Shown piece after piece: positions 15,151 to 23,148 of a DNA stretch of 64,000 nt. The DNA is from Streptomyces sp. RerS4 (lineage in GTDB: Bacteria > Actinomycetota > Actinomycetes > Streptomycetales > Streptomycetaceae). The notes beneath the pieces were generated by a model that did not search any database, was not told the DNA's origin, and saw nothing but the letters and a program-made list of their open reading frames with translations. The DNA lies in contig NZ_CP097323.1 in the NCBI RefSeq assembly GCF_023515955.1, positions 1 through 64,000 on the forward strand, read 5' to 3'. Position 1 is the first letter of the stretch. Every line of letters starts with the position of its first letter. The translations under genes and the position numbers were made by a program.

Positions 15151-15225
15151 CTAGGTCGTGTCTTGTGGGTCAGGCCGGATCAGGGGGCGCCGCGAGCCCG
15201 GCATGATCCACAAGACACGGCCTAG
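15151..15225. mobile_element. 75-bp MITE-like inverted-repeat element
   Basis: The element begins CTAGGTCGTGTCTTGTGG and ends CCACAAGACACGGCCTAG, an inverted pair of about 18 bp with one to two mismatches around a 39-bp GC-rich middle. CTAG at both ends may be the target duplication or the end of the repeats. It has no coding capacity and sits between divergently transcribed genes, so it is probably a non-autonomous insertion-sequence remnant. It could also now act as a hairpin for either gene. Confidence 0.65.
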
Positions 15226-15301
15226 AGGATGGGTCGGTCGGTCCTGGGGTACGAACGGGCCGTCCGGTATATTTCTCCGCCGGTCCACGGGGAGGAACAT
15301 G

Positions 15302-16795
15302 ATGCGGGCTCAGGTGGTGGTCGTCGGCGGGGGGCCGGTCGGCATGTTGGTCGCGGCCGAGTTGGCCGGGTACGGGGTCGACACGGTGGTGCTGGAGGCG
15401 CGGGGCCGGGTCTCCGAGCGGCCCAAGGCGACCACGCTGCACGCCAGGGCGGTGCAGAGCCTGGCCCGGCGGGGGCATCTGCCCGAGCGGGCGGGGCGTG
15501 CCGGAGGGTCCGCGGACTTCCACTTCGGGGGTGTCCCCGGACTCGTCATCACCGCGCCGGGAACCGAACCGGAACCGATCCTGAAGTGCCCGCAGGCGGA
15601 GCTGGAGCGTTTGTTCGAGGCGCGGGCACGGGCGGCGGGCGCGCGTGTGCTGCGCGAGCACCGGGTGAGCGCGATCGCCGAGGACGGGGACGGCGTGCGG
15701 ATCGAGGCGCGGGGCCCGCACGGGCCGGTGACGTGCTTCGCCTCCTACCTCGTCGGCGCCGACGGAGCCCGCGGTACGGTCCGCCGGCAGGCGGGCATCG
15801 AGGCCGACAGCGCGCCGCCCACGGTGTACGCGCTCACGGGCATCGCGAGGCTGCGCGATCCGGACGCGCTGGAGCCGGGCTGGCGGCGTACGCCGCGCGG
15901 TTGGACCGTCTCCAAGCGCACGCCCGACGGCTACACCCACATCCGTACGCTCGACTGCGCGGGCGCGTACCAGGACCGGGACCGGGAGCCCACGCCGGAG
16001 GAGTTCCGCCGCGAGGTGTCCCGGATCGCCGGCCGTGACATCGAGATGGACGAGACGCGCTGGATCAGCAGGTTCAGCGACTTCACCCGGCTCGCCCGGA
16101 CCTTCCGCGAGGGGCGCGTCCTGCTCGTCGGGGACGCGGCGCACGTCCACTTCCCCATCGGCGGCCAGGGCCTGAGTACGGGAGTGCTGGACGCGCTCAA
16201 CCTCGGGTGGAAGCTGGCGCTCACGGTGCGCGGCGCGGCGGGCGAGGACCTGCTCGACACCTACGACCGGGAGCGGCGGCCGGCGGCCCGCGAGGTCGTC
16301 GACAACACGCGCGCCCAACTCGCCCTGATGCGGCCCGGGACGGACGTCGACGCGCTGCGCGCCGTGGTCGCCGACCTGGTCGCGGCGGACCGGGCCACCG
16401 GACGGCTGGCCGACATGATCAGCGCGCAGGGAACGGTGCTGCCCCCGCTGGGGGTGGGGGCCACGCGGGAGCCGTCGCCGTGGGAGGGGCGGTTCCTGAC
16501 GAACACCCCGCTCACCACGGCGGAGGGCGGCACCGATGTGATCGCCCTGTTGCGGGAGGGGCGGCCGTTGTTGCTGCTGCTCGGCGAGAAGGGCCGTCGC
16601 CACGAGGCGCGGGCGCGGCCCTGGGGCGACACCGTGCGCGTGGTCCACGCCCTGGAGACGCCCGAGGTGCCGTGCGAGGCCCTGCTGGTGCGGCCGGACG
16701 GCTACGTGGCCTGGGCGGCGGGGGAAGACGGCGGGCTCGGGGAGGCGCTGTCGTGGTGCTTCCCGCGGAAGAGGGCGGTGGACGTCGGGTCCTGA
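15302..16795 (+). CDS. FAD-dependent aromatic hydroxylase (PheA/TfdB type)
   Basis: A 497-residue flavoprotein monooxygenase. Two adjacent ATGs exist; the second (15302) lies six bases after GGAGG and is preferred. The dinucleotide-binding motif GGGPVG lies at residues 9-14, the DG motif region reads VGADGARGTVR, and the GD motif LLVGDAAHVHFPIGGQGL places the FAD-binding Asp at residue 278. The thioredoxin-like C-terminal domain common to polyketide hydroxylases is present in short form (residues about 400-497). The family hydroxylates phenols and aromatic polyketides (class A, NAD(P)H). It is a candidate tailoring enzyme, perhaps linked to the aromatase/cyclase at 23460 rather than to the polyene PKS. 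Confidence 0.88.
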   Translation: MRAQVVVVGGGPVGMLVAAELAGYGVDTVVLEARGRVSERPKATTLHARAVQSLARRGHLPERAGRAGGSADFHFGGVPGLVITAPGTEPEPILKCPQAELERLFEARARAAGARVLREHRVSAIAEDGDGVRIEARGPHGPVTCFASYLVGADGARGTVRRQAGIEADSAPPTVYALTGIARLRDPDALEPGWRRTPRGWTVSKRTPDGYTHIRTLDCAGAYQDRDREPTPEEFRREVSRIAGRDIEMDETRWISRFSDFTRLARTFREGRVLLVGDAAHVHFPIGGQGLSTGVLDALNLGWKLALTVRGAAGEDLLDTYDRERRPAAREVVDNTRAQLALMRPGTDVDALRAVVADLVAADRATGRLADMISAQGTVLPPLGVGATREPSPWEGRFLTNTPLTTAEGGTDVIALLREGRPLLLLLGEKGRRHEARARPWGDTVRVVHALETPEVPCEALLVRPDGYVAWAAGEDGGLGEALSWCFPRKRAVDVGS

Positions 16796-16823
16796 CCGGT
16801 TCCCCGGCCGCCCGGCCGGGAGT

Positions 16824-16859
16824 GACGATCGCCTCGCCCGAGGTGGTGAGGGGATCGTC
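16824..16859. terminator. Hairpin between convergent genes
   Basis: GACGATCGCCTC (16824-16835) pairs with GAGGGGATCGTC (16848-16859) with one mismatch and a 12-base loop. It lies between the 3' ends of the hydroxylase and the TetR gene and may terminate both. Confidence 0.5.
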
Positions 16860-16880
16860 GCTTCCCGGCGGGGACTCGGC

Positions 16881-17552
16881 TCAGCCGAAGGCGCCGGACG
16901 TCTCCCGGGCGTAGAGGGCCGACGAGGCCTCCTCGAAGAGGTCGAAGGCTCGGGACTCGGCGAGCTGGAGGGAGGCGAGGACCGAGGGAACCACGATGCT
17001 CGGCAGCAGGTGACGCAGGAGGGCGGTGACCCGGGCCACGAGATCCTGGTAGTCGGTGAGGGCCTGCGACATCGACTGGATGCCCGCGTAGGAGCCCACG
17101 ATGACGTCGGCGGTCTCGTGCGGGAGCACGTGGGGGAGCAACTCGCCCTGCGCCTGCGCCCGTTCGAGACGGTCCAGGACGGGGACCGCCCAGCTGCGGA
17201 ACGGGCCGCTGCGGTCGAGTCCGTGCGCCCGCTGGTCCATGGTCAGCCGGACCGCCGCACGGACCATCGCGTCCGTCTGCAGGCGGTAGGTGTGGAGCAT
17301 GACGATGTCCACGATCTCCTGCACCTTGGACGGCCGCTCCGGGAGAACGAGGCTCTGGTCCTGGGCGCTGAGGACCCCCTGGGCCAGGTCTTCCTTGGAC
17401 TGGAAGTGGAAGTACAGGGCTCCCTTGGTCACCCCTGCCGTGGTGAGGATCTCGGAGATGGTGGCGGCTTGATAGCCCCGCTCCTCGAAGATCTTTGCCG
17501 CCGCGGACAGGATCGCCCCGCGCGTACGGATGGCTCGGACCTGCTCAGCCAT
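16881..17552 (-). CDS. GBL-receptor-type TetR regulator 4 (ScbR-like)
   Basis: A 223-residue ArpA/ScbR-class receptor. The ATG at 17552 has GGAGG six bases upstream. The helix-turn-helix TISEILTTAGVTKGALYFHF (residues 31-50) is the classic receptor signature and Trp121 matches the ArpA pocket tryptophan. It is adjacent to the reductase and the AfsA-type synthase, the usual arrangement of a butyrolactone receptor with its synthase, so it is the best candidate for the true autoregulator receptor in this island. An ARE lies 40-70 bp upstream of its start, implying autoregulation. Confidence 0.9.
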   Translation of the reverse strand: MAEQVRAIRTRGAILSAAAKIFEERGYQAATISEILTTAGVTKGALYFHFQSKEDLAQGVLSAQDQSLVLPERPSKVQEIVDIVMLHTYRLQTDAMVRAAVRLTMDQRAHGLDRSGPFRSWAVPVLDRLERAQAQGELLPHVLPHETADVIVGSYAGIQSMSQALTDYQDLVARVTALLRHLLPSIVVPSVLASLQLAESRAFDLFEEASSALYARETSGAFG

Positions 17553-17593
17553 TTTGCCTCCTTCCTCCAGATTTTCCCGGGCCGCCGGATGCG

Positions 17594-17624
17594 AGATGCA
17601 AACCGTCCGTCCCGTACGTATCTT
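17594..17624. promoter_or_regulatory. ARE operator upstream of TetR 4
   Basis: Read on the minus strand, ACGTACGGGACGGACGGTTT followed by GCATC matches the butyrolactone-receptor operator shape, with a CGGTTTG half-site. It lies in the 140-bp gap between TetR 4 and the divergent NmrA-type gene, so a bound receptor could control both. Confidence 0.65.
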
Positions 17625-17692
17625 ACAGCGGGTAACTGCTACGCCAATCCCTTGAGTCGGTGAGGCGGACCGTGACGTCGGAAGGACGGACG

Positions 17693-18538
17693 ATGATTCT
17701 CGTGACAGGGGCGACCGGAACGGTCGGCGGGCAGGTGCTGCGCGGGCTCGGCGCGGATCACGCGGTCCGGGTCATGGCGAGGGACCCGCGCAAGGTGGGA
17801 GCGCCGGCGGGGGTCGAGGTGGTCCACGGGGACTACGGCGATCCGGACTCGCTCGACCGGGCCCTGGCGGGTGTGCGCGGCGTGTTCCTGGTGACGGCGC
17901 GCGTGGGAGGGGACGACGACGAGGTGTTCCTCCGGGCCGCCCGGCGGGCCGGGGTCCGGCACGTGGTGAAGCTTTCGGCCGCGGCCGTCGAGGACGACCG
18001 GGCGAACGACCTGATCACCCGTTGGCAGCGGGAGAACGAGCGACTCCTGCGCGACTCGGGCATGGAGTGGACCCTGCTGCGCCCGCGGTCCTTCATGTCC
18101 AACACCCTGTCGTGGGCGGGCTCCATCCGCTCCGAGGGAGTGGTACGGACCCTGTACGGGGCCTCGTCCAACGCGTGCGTCGACCCGCGCGACATCGCCG
18201 AGGTGGCGGTACGCGCGCTCACCGAGGCGGGGCACGCCGGCCGGGCGTACACGCTGACCGGCCCGCGGGCGGTCACGGCGATCGAGCAGACGGCCCAGCT
18301 GTCCGAGCTGCTGGGCCGTCCGTTGCGCTACGAGGAGGTCGAGCCGGACCAGGCACGCGCCCGGTGGGGCGAGCGCTACCCGGCGGCGGTGGTGGACGCG
18401 CTGTCGCGCAGCGCCGAACGGCAGCGCGACGGCGCGAAGGTCCGGGTCGAGCCCACGGTCCGGGAGGTGACGGGAAGACCGGCCGGATCGTTCGAGGACT
18501 GGGCCCGGGACCACCTGGCGGCGTTCATGCCGCTGTGA
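17693..18538 (+). CDS. NmrA-type NAD(P)-dependent reductase
   Basis: A 281-residue atypical short-chain dehydrogenase of the NmrA/NAD(P)H-binding group. MILVTGATGTVGGQVLRGL gives the Rossmann motif GATGTVGG (residues 6-13). ATG at 17693 is preferred because GGAAGGA lies upstream. The segment DPRDIAEVAVRALTE is typical of the family. It lies between a receptor gene and afsA, so it probably acts in butyrolactone synthesis, for example reducing the 6-keto group, as proposed for other reductases in such loci. This role is inferred from context. A degraded relative lies at 6197-6768. Confidence 0.82.
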   Translation: MILVTGATGTVGGQVLRGLGADHAVRVMARDPRKVGAPAGVEVVHGDYGDPDSLDRALAGVRGVFLVTARVGGDDDEVFLRAARRAGVRHVVKLSAAAVEDDRANDLITRWQRENERLLRDSGMEWTLLRPRSFMSNTLSWAGSIRSEGVVRTLYGASSNACVDPRDIAEVAVRALTEAGHAGRAYTLTGPRAVTAIEQTAQLSELLGRPLRYEEVEPDQARARWGERYPAAVVDALSRSAERQRDGAKVRVEPTVREVTGRPAGSFEDWARDHLAAFMPL

Positions 18539-18551
18539 GGTCGTCAGCGTT

Positions 18552-19556
18552 TCAGACACCCTGCGGGGCGGCCGTGACGGTGGAGCCGAAGACGAACTCG
18601 CCGTCCTGTCGCCCCGTGACGTACACGGTGTCGTAGGTGCCGGACTCGGCCCGGGACAGGACCCGCGCCTCGATCACGCAGGGCACGTCCAGTTCGGCGT
18701 ACCGCTTGAAGTCGCTGTCGATACCGATGGGCAGGAGGGAGGAACGGCCGAGCGCGGCGGCCGCCGCCTGGCGGGCGGCCTCCAGCAGGGTCATGCCCGG
18801 CACGTGGTCGACGGGGTGGTCGAAGAGGACGGGATGAAGGGTGTCCACCCGCAGCTGCCAGCGGTTGGGTTCACCCAGGGGGGACAGGACGACATCGGTG
18901 GGGGACAGGCGTCCCACGCTCTGCGGGGCCACCGGAGCGGTCAACGGCAGCGGGCGGTGGTCCGCCTCCAACGTGTGCTCCGGGCGCAGCCGTCGGTACA
19001 CGGCGGGGCTGGCACAGGTGTAGGAGAGCCGGCCGCGCGCCACGACGTGTCCCTCGCGGCGGACGACCGTCTCGTAGGTGAGCGCGGCCAGGCTGCGCCC
19101 GCGCCTCCTGACGTCGGTGCAGTGCACGTCGATGTCCAGGGCGGCCGGGGTGGGACGGACCTGGAGGTGCTCCGGGTCGACCGTCAGGGACATGTCCCAC
19201 CACAGGAAGGCGTGGCCGAACGGAACACCGTACTCGGCGTGGGCCAACAGGCTGCCGATTTGTCGGACGGTCTCGCCACAGATGAGCGGATCGTGGTATC
19301 CGCCGGCTATCGGCGTGTAGAAGCTGTGGCTCCGCGGCCACTGCGCGGTGACCGTGAAGTGGGTTTCGTCGATGCGGTTCCAGTCGGTGAGCAGTACTTC
19401 GGCGACCGAGGCGCGGTGCACTAATTCCTTGGGAACGGTGGCGGTCAGGGACGGGTAACGGTGGCCGTGCGGCGCTTTGAGGTAGTGGGCCGCGCCCTGC
19501 CAGGGCGGCCCGTCGTCGGCCACCGCGCGCTCGACTTGAAACGTGCTCGCACTCAT
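18552..19556 (-). CDS. afsA: AfsA-type gamma-butyrolactone synthase
   Basis: A 334-residue protein with the two AfsA (hot-dog fold) repeats typical of A-factor synthases: about residues 40-160 (ELVHRASVAEVLLTDWNRID is a diagnostic start) and 205-325 (HPVLFDHPVDHVPGMTLLEA). AfsA/ScbA enzymes couple a beta-ketoacyl chain from fatty-acid synthesis to dihydroxyacetone phosphate. Reduction and dephosphorylation then give a butyrolactone signal. The ATG at 19556 follows GGGGGAACA. The gene converges with the NmrA-type reductase and has an ARE in its upstream region, so receptor control is likely. It is the only such synthase in the window, against five receptors. Confidence 0.93.
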   Translation of the reverse strand: MSASTFQVERAVADDGPPWQGAAHYLKAPHGHRYPSLTATVPKELVHRASVAEVLLTDWNRIDETHFTVTAQWPRSHSFYTPIAGGYHDPLICGETVRQIGSLLAHAEYGVPFGHAFLWWDMSLTVDPEHLQVRPTPAALDIDVHCTDVRRRGRSLAALTYETVVRREGHVVARGRLSYTCASPAVYRRLRPEHTLEADHRPLPLTAPVAPQSVGRLSPTDVVLSPLGEPNRWQLRVDTLHPVLFDHPVDHVPGMTLLEAARQAAAAALGRSSLLPIGIDSDFKRYAELDVPCVIEARVLSRAESGTYDTVYVTGRQDGEFVFGSTVTAAPQGV

Positions 19557-19602
19557 TGTTCCCCCTAGACAGCGCTGGCGAGATATCGGTGTGGCTGCTG
19601 TG

Positions 19603-19630
19603 AAAAATATATACCAACCGGTTTTTTATC
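19603..19630. promoter_or_regulatory. ARE operator upstream of afsA
   Basis: AAAAATATATACCAACCGG followed by TTTTTTATC is an AT-rich near-palindrome with the AACCGGTTT centre of a butyrolactone-receptor site. It lies 47-74 bp upstream of the afsA start. Confidence 0.65.
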
Positions 19631-19963
19631 CAGGGGTTGTCCATACCTCGGCATGGAGAAAACCGGACGAAACCATTCCGGACAACCTCGGCCGCGCCGT
19701 TTTTGCTGGTCCTCGCCCTTTGGCGGGATTCGGCCCTTCCGAGGGCCTCTGCGGGGATCTCGAACCCGTCCGGAGCGATGCTCCAGATGGGCTGCGGGGG
19801 CCGCCGCACGGCCTGAGAAGGGCGAACGCGCCGTCCGGGTCCTCGGGCAGGCCGGCAGGCCGGCCGCACCGGCGGGGCCCGTCGGGCCGTCGGTCGGAGG
19901 TGCGGGACGACTTGTTCATGACCTGTTCACGCCTTGCCTGAGGGCGATTTGACGGGTTTCCAG
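19631..19963. other. Intergenic stretch without a recognised gene
   Basis: About 330 bp between the afsA operator and the TetR 5 promoter. Short open frames exist on both strands but none has a ribosome site, a recognisable domain or family-like sequence; they are Pro/Arg/Gly-rich as expected of random high-GC frames. No repeat or RNA structure stands out. Confidence 0.5.
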
Positions 19964-20120
19964 AAACAGCGCAATCGGTTTGTTAGTAAGTCTTCGCGAC
20001 CGTACGTGTGTCCATGTGATTGTCGAGCCGTACTCCGGTGTCGGTCCAGTGGTGCTCCGGTCGTGAGAGTGATCATGAAGGGGAACTTCGTCGGCACCGG
20101 GCGAACCGTGTCCGGTTTGT
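19964..20120. promoter_or_regulatory. Two ARE-like sites upstream of TetR 5
   Basis: AAACAGCGCAATCGGTTTGT (19964-19983) matches the AAACAG-N6-CGGTTTG pattern seen before SARP 1. A second CGAACCGTGTCCGGTTTGT, at about 20102-20120, lies just before the GGAG ribosome site of TetR 5. Binding at the second site would block initiation, so autoregulation is likely. Confidence 0.6.
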
Positions 20121-20129
20121 GGAGATCGT

Positions 20130-20795
20130 ATGGTCAAGCAGGAACGTGCCGCCCGCACGCGCGAGAGTCTGGTCCGGGCCGCCGCCGAGGTGTTCACCGA
20201 AGAGGGGTTCGTCACGGCGTCGATCGCGGCCATCAGCAAACGCGCCGGCGTCAGTGCCGGGGGGCTGCACTTCCACTTCGGGAACAAGGCGGCCCTCGCC
20301 GAGGCTGTGTTGGTGCGGGCCTCCGAGGCCGTGCGGGTGATCACGGTGTCCCGGCTGTCCGGCGGGAACGCGCTCCAGGTGCTCGTCGACTCCACGCACG
20401 ACCTGATGGCGCTGCTCGCCCACGACCCCGTCGTCAGCGCCGGGTTCGGGCTGTGCGCCACCGCGAGCGCGCGCGCCGACCACGACGGCGGTGACGGCTT
20501 CGACCTGCGACGGCAGTGGCGGCGCTGGGTCGAGGCCATGTTCCGCGCCGCCGACCAGGAGGGCCGGCTCGCCGACGGGGTGTCACCGGACGACGCCGCG
20601 GCCGCCGTCGTCGCGGCCATCGTCGGCTTCGAGGTGCTCGGGGCCGCCGAACAGGGTTGGTTCGCGCAGTCGTCCCTCACCCGCTACTGGACGCTGATGC
20701 TGCCGCGGATCGCCGCGCGCGGATCGCTCGGGGAACTGGTCGCCGACGGCTCCCGCGCGGGGGGCTCGCCCCTACCCGTCGGCGCCGCCGACTGA
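20130..20795 (+). CDS. GBL-receptor-type TetR regulator 5
   Basis: A 221-residue TetR repressor. ATG at 20130 lies five bases after GGAG. Helix-turn-helix SIAAISKRAGVSAGGLHFHF is at residues 31-50, and Trp130 and Trp133 are near the expected ligand-pocket position. It is a close paralogue of TetR 2 (7549) and precedes SARP 3 as TetR 2 precedes SARP 1. The last ~15 residues are Gly/Pro-rich. A strong terminator follows, so it is not cotranscribed with SARP 3. Confidence 0.87.
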   Translation: MVKQERAARTRESLVRAAAEVFTEEGFVTASIAAISKRAGVSAGGLHFHFGNKAALAEAVLVRASEAVRVITVSRLSGGNALQVLVDSTHDLMALLAHDPVVSAGFGLCATASARADHDGGDGFDLRRQWRRWVEAMFRAADQEGRLADGVSPDDAAAAVVAAIVGFEVLGAAEQGWFAQSSLTRYWTLMLPRIAARGSLGELVADGSRAGGSPLPVGAAD

Positions 20796-20828
20796 GACGA
20801 CCAGCTGGTCGGTTCTCTCCCTCGCAGC

Positions 20829-20861
20829 ACCCCTCGGGACCCGGTCCCGAGGGGTTTTTTT
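20829..20861 (+). terminator. Rho-independent terminator after TetR 5
   Basis: ACCCCTCGGGACC (20829-20841) and GGTCCCGAGGGGT (20843-20855) form a 13-bp perfect stem followed by a run of seven T. This is the clearest intrinsic terminator in the window. Confidence 0.92.
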
Positions 20862-20961
20862 GTTGTTCTGTAGGGCGTCGGAAGCAGGTTCCGAGGGTCT
20901 CTTGACCATTGGAGCCGCAGGTCAGCAGCGGTTTGACGGGGCGTGAGGAGACTTGGGCGGA

Positions 20962-21012
20962 AGGAAACGGCGCAAGCGGTTTGGTATTGACAAACCGGAG
21001 CTCCTGTTTTTT
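20962..21012 (+). promoter_or_regulatory. SARP 3 promoter with two opposed AREs
   Basis: AAAC...CGGTTTG (20965-20983) and CAAACCG...CTGTTTT (20991-21010) flank and overlap TTGACA (20987-20992), as in the SARP 1 promoter. A -10 would fall in the T-rich stretch around 21010-21015 and is less clear. The left outer arm is weaker than at SARP 1 (AAACGG instead of AAACAG). The whole arrangement is conserved between the two cassettes. Confidence 0.72.
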
Positions 21013-21067
21013 GCTCATTCCGGTGAAGTTCAAGGGCTCATCCACGGACGAAGTAGGGGAGTACGGC

Positions 21068-21889
21068 GTGGACATCGATGTACTGGGCGCACTGGCCGTG
21101 CGGGAGAACGGGACCTCCATCACGCCGACGGCCGCCAAGCCCCGTCAGGTGCTGGCACTGCTCGCACTGCACGCGGACCAGGTGGTCCCCGTGGCCGCCC
21201 TGATCGAGGAGCTGTGGGGAGAGGAGCCGCCGCGCAGCGCCCGTACGACCCTGCAGACGTACGTACTCCAGCTGCGCGCGCTCATCGCGACCGCCCTGGA
21301 GGGCGGCGACGGGAGCCGCACGCCCAAGGACGTGCTCGTCACGCTGCCCGGCGGGTACATGCTGAGCAGTGACGGCGGAACGAGTGATGTCCGTGAATTC
21401 GACCGGCTGGCCGGGATGGGCTACCGGGCGATGGACGCGGGGGACTTCCCGAACGCGGCGCGTCTGTTGCGGGAGGCGTTGGCGTTGTGGTCGGGGCCGG
21501 CGTTCGCCGATGTGCAGGGCGGCGTACAGCTGGACATGGAGACGCGCCGGCTGGAGGAGACCCGGCTGTGCGCGCTCGATCAGCGCATCGAGGCCGACCT
21601 GCGCCTGGGCCGGCACCGCGAGCTCCTCGCCGAACTGACCGTCCTGGCCAGCCGCTACCGCACCCACGAGAACCTCCACGGCCAGTTCATGCTCGCCCTG
21701 CACCGCTCCGGCCGCCGCGGCGAAGCCCTGAGCGTCTACCAGCGGCTGCGCTCGACCCTGGTGCGCGAACTCGGCATCGAGCCGTCGGCGGCCCTGCGCC
21801 GGCTCCAGCGCTCCATCCTCATGACCGGTCCCGAAAACCCCATGGAAACCCCGGAATCGACCCGCAAGCGGCTTGCCCGCGTGGGTTGA
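21068..21889 (+). CDS. SARP-family transcriptional activator 3
   Basis: A 273-residue SARP, paralogue of SARP 1. The GTG at 21068 follows AGGGGAG. It has the same winged-helix and activation-domain order, and its first 20 residues are almost identical to SARP 1. Positions 21383-21730 are the shared 348-bp tract. It lacks the Ala/Gly-rich tail of SARP 1 and ends in a basic segment (ESTRKRLARVG). Control by a GBL receptor through the paired AREs is expected. Confidence 0.92.
   Translation: MDIDVLGALAVRENGTSITPTAAKPRQVLALLALHADQVVPVAALIEELWGEEPPRSARTTLQTYVLQLRALIATALEGGDGSRTPKDVLVTLPGGYMLSSDGGTSDVREFDRLAGMGYRAMDAGDFPNAARLLREALALWSGPAFADVQGGVQLDMETRRLEETRLCALDQRIEADLRLGRHRELLAELTVLASRYRTHENLHGQFMLALHRSGRRGEALSVYQRLRSTLVRELGIEPSAALRRLQRSILMTGPENPMETPESTRKRLARVG
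21383..21730 (+). repeat. 348-bp tract shared with SARP 1
   Basis: Second copy of the near-identical block described at 8711-9058; the only difference is G at 21550. Confidence 0.9.
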
Positions 21890-22226
21890 GAACCGGGTTG
21901 AGAACTCATTGCCGGGTAATCGCCCGCTCATTTCCGGTAGCTGTCCGGTAAATGCGCTCCAGGATTCTCGAAGAAATTGCCGAAAGGGATTTGGGCGGGC
22001 GTAAGCGGAAGTGGGACAGCTGGGATGAAGATGCTGGAAGGCGGGGGTGAGCGAGGATAAGCGGAGTCTAGCGGTTTCCGTGATCGCGGCGCTCCCGCGT
22101 TTCGGAGGACTACTCGACGTCGGCTTGAGGTTTCGGTGATGTTGCCCTGGGCGGCCTTATCGTTCTCACGTCGAATACTGAAAACCGGGAGTAGCTCGAC
22201 GAAATGCGGAGGGGAGACGAGAGACC
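21890..22226. other. SARP 3 to SARP 4 intergenic region
   Basis: These 337 bp are less GC-rich than the surroundings and should contain the SARP 4 promoter. I see no ARE with both half-sites, no clear hairpin and no plausible gene. A fragment GAAAACCGGGAGTAG near 22180 is a weak half-site at best. Confidence 0.5.
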
Positions 22227-23048
22227 GTGAAGATTCAGGTTCTGGGGCCGTTGAGTGCCGAGGTCAACGGGGCATCGATCGTTCCTACGGCAGGCAAACC
22301 GCGTCAGATCCTGGCGCTCCTCGCGCTCTACCCGGGGCGGGTGATGCCCGTACCGACCCTCATGGAGGAGATCTGGGGGACCGACCTCCCCCAGAGCGCG
22401 CTCACCACCCTGCAGACGTACATCCTTCAGCTGCGCCGCCGGCTCGGCACCGCGATGGGCCCCGGGTCACCGGCCGGCGCCAAGGACGTGCTCGCCACCC
22501 GGCACGGCGGATACCTGCTCCAGATCCCGCAGGAGTCCGTGGACGTCCACGAGTACGAGAACCTCGTCGCCGGCGGCCAGAGCGCCTTCGACGACGGCGA
22601 CGACGAGCGCGCGGCCGACCTGCTGCGCAAGGCCCTCGGCCTCTGGCAGGGTCCGGCCCTGGTCGACGTACGCGTCGGGCCCATCCTCGACATCGAGGTC
22701 CTGCGGCTCGCCGAGAGCCGGCTCGTGGCCACCGAGCGGCGCATCGACGTCGATCTGCGCCTCGGCCGGCACACCGAACTCCTCGCCGAGCTCACCGAAC
22801 TGATCGCCCGTCACCCGCAGCACGAAGGCCTCCACTCGCAGGCCATGGTCGCCCTGTACCGTTCCGGCCGGCAGGCCACCGCACTGGACGTCTACCGCCG
22901 GCTGCGCACGCGCCTGATCGACGAGCTGGGCGTGGAGCCGTCACAGCAGTTGCAGCGCCTCCACCAGGCGATGCTGCGGGTCGACCCGGCCCTCGACATC
23001 GTCGCCGGACCGCGCCGCACCTCCACCTTCGACCTCTACGCGGCCTGA
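22227..23048 (+). CDS. SARP-family transcriptional activator 4
   Basis: A 273-residue SARP, close paralogue of SARP 2. The GTG at 22227 has GGAGGGGAG about ten bases upstream. Winged helix (KIQVLGPLSAEVNG, residues about 1-95) and activation domain (about 100-250) are both complete. The tail STFDLYAA is identical to SARP 2. It lies immediately upstream of the ACP and aromatase/cyclase genes on the same strand, so it may drive them as well as more distant biosynthetic genes. Confidence 0.92.
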   Translation: MKIQVLGPLSAEVNGASIVPTAGKPRQILALLALYPGRVMPVPTLMEEIWGTDLPQSALTTLQTYILQLRRRLGTAMGPGSPAGAKDVLATRHGGYLLQIPQESVDVHEYENLVAGGQSAFDDGDDERAADLLRKALGLWQGPALVDVRVGPILDIEVLRLAESRLVATERRIDVDLRLGRHTELLAELTELIARHPQHEGLHSQAMVALYRSGRQATALDVYRRLRTRLIDELGVEPSQQLQRLHQAMLRVDPALDIVAGPRRTSTFDLYAA

Positions 23049-23148
23049 CGCGGGCGCGTACCGCTTCCAGCCGCTCTCCACCGACCTCGGCCAGGCTCGG
23101 GACCACCGGTACGCGTCCGCGTGCCCGCGTGCGAGGAGAGAGGTAGCC

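Noticed and set aside
19631..19963. Small open frames of about 100 residues between afsA and TetR 5.
   Set aside because: No ribosome sites or domains, and composition is as expected for random high-GC sequence.
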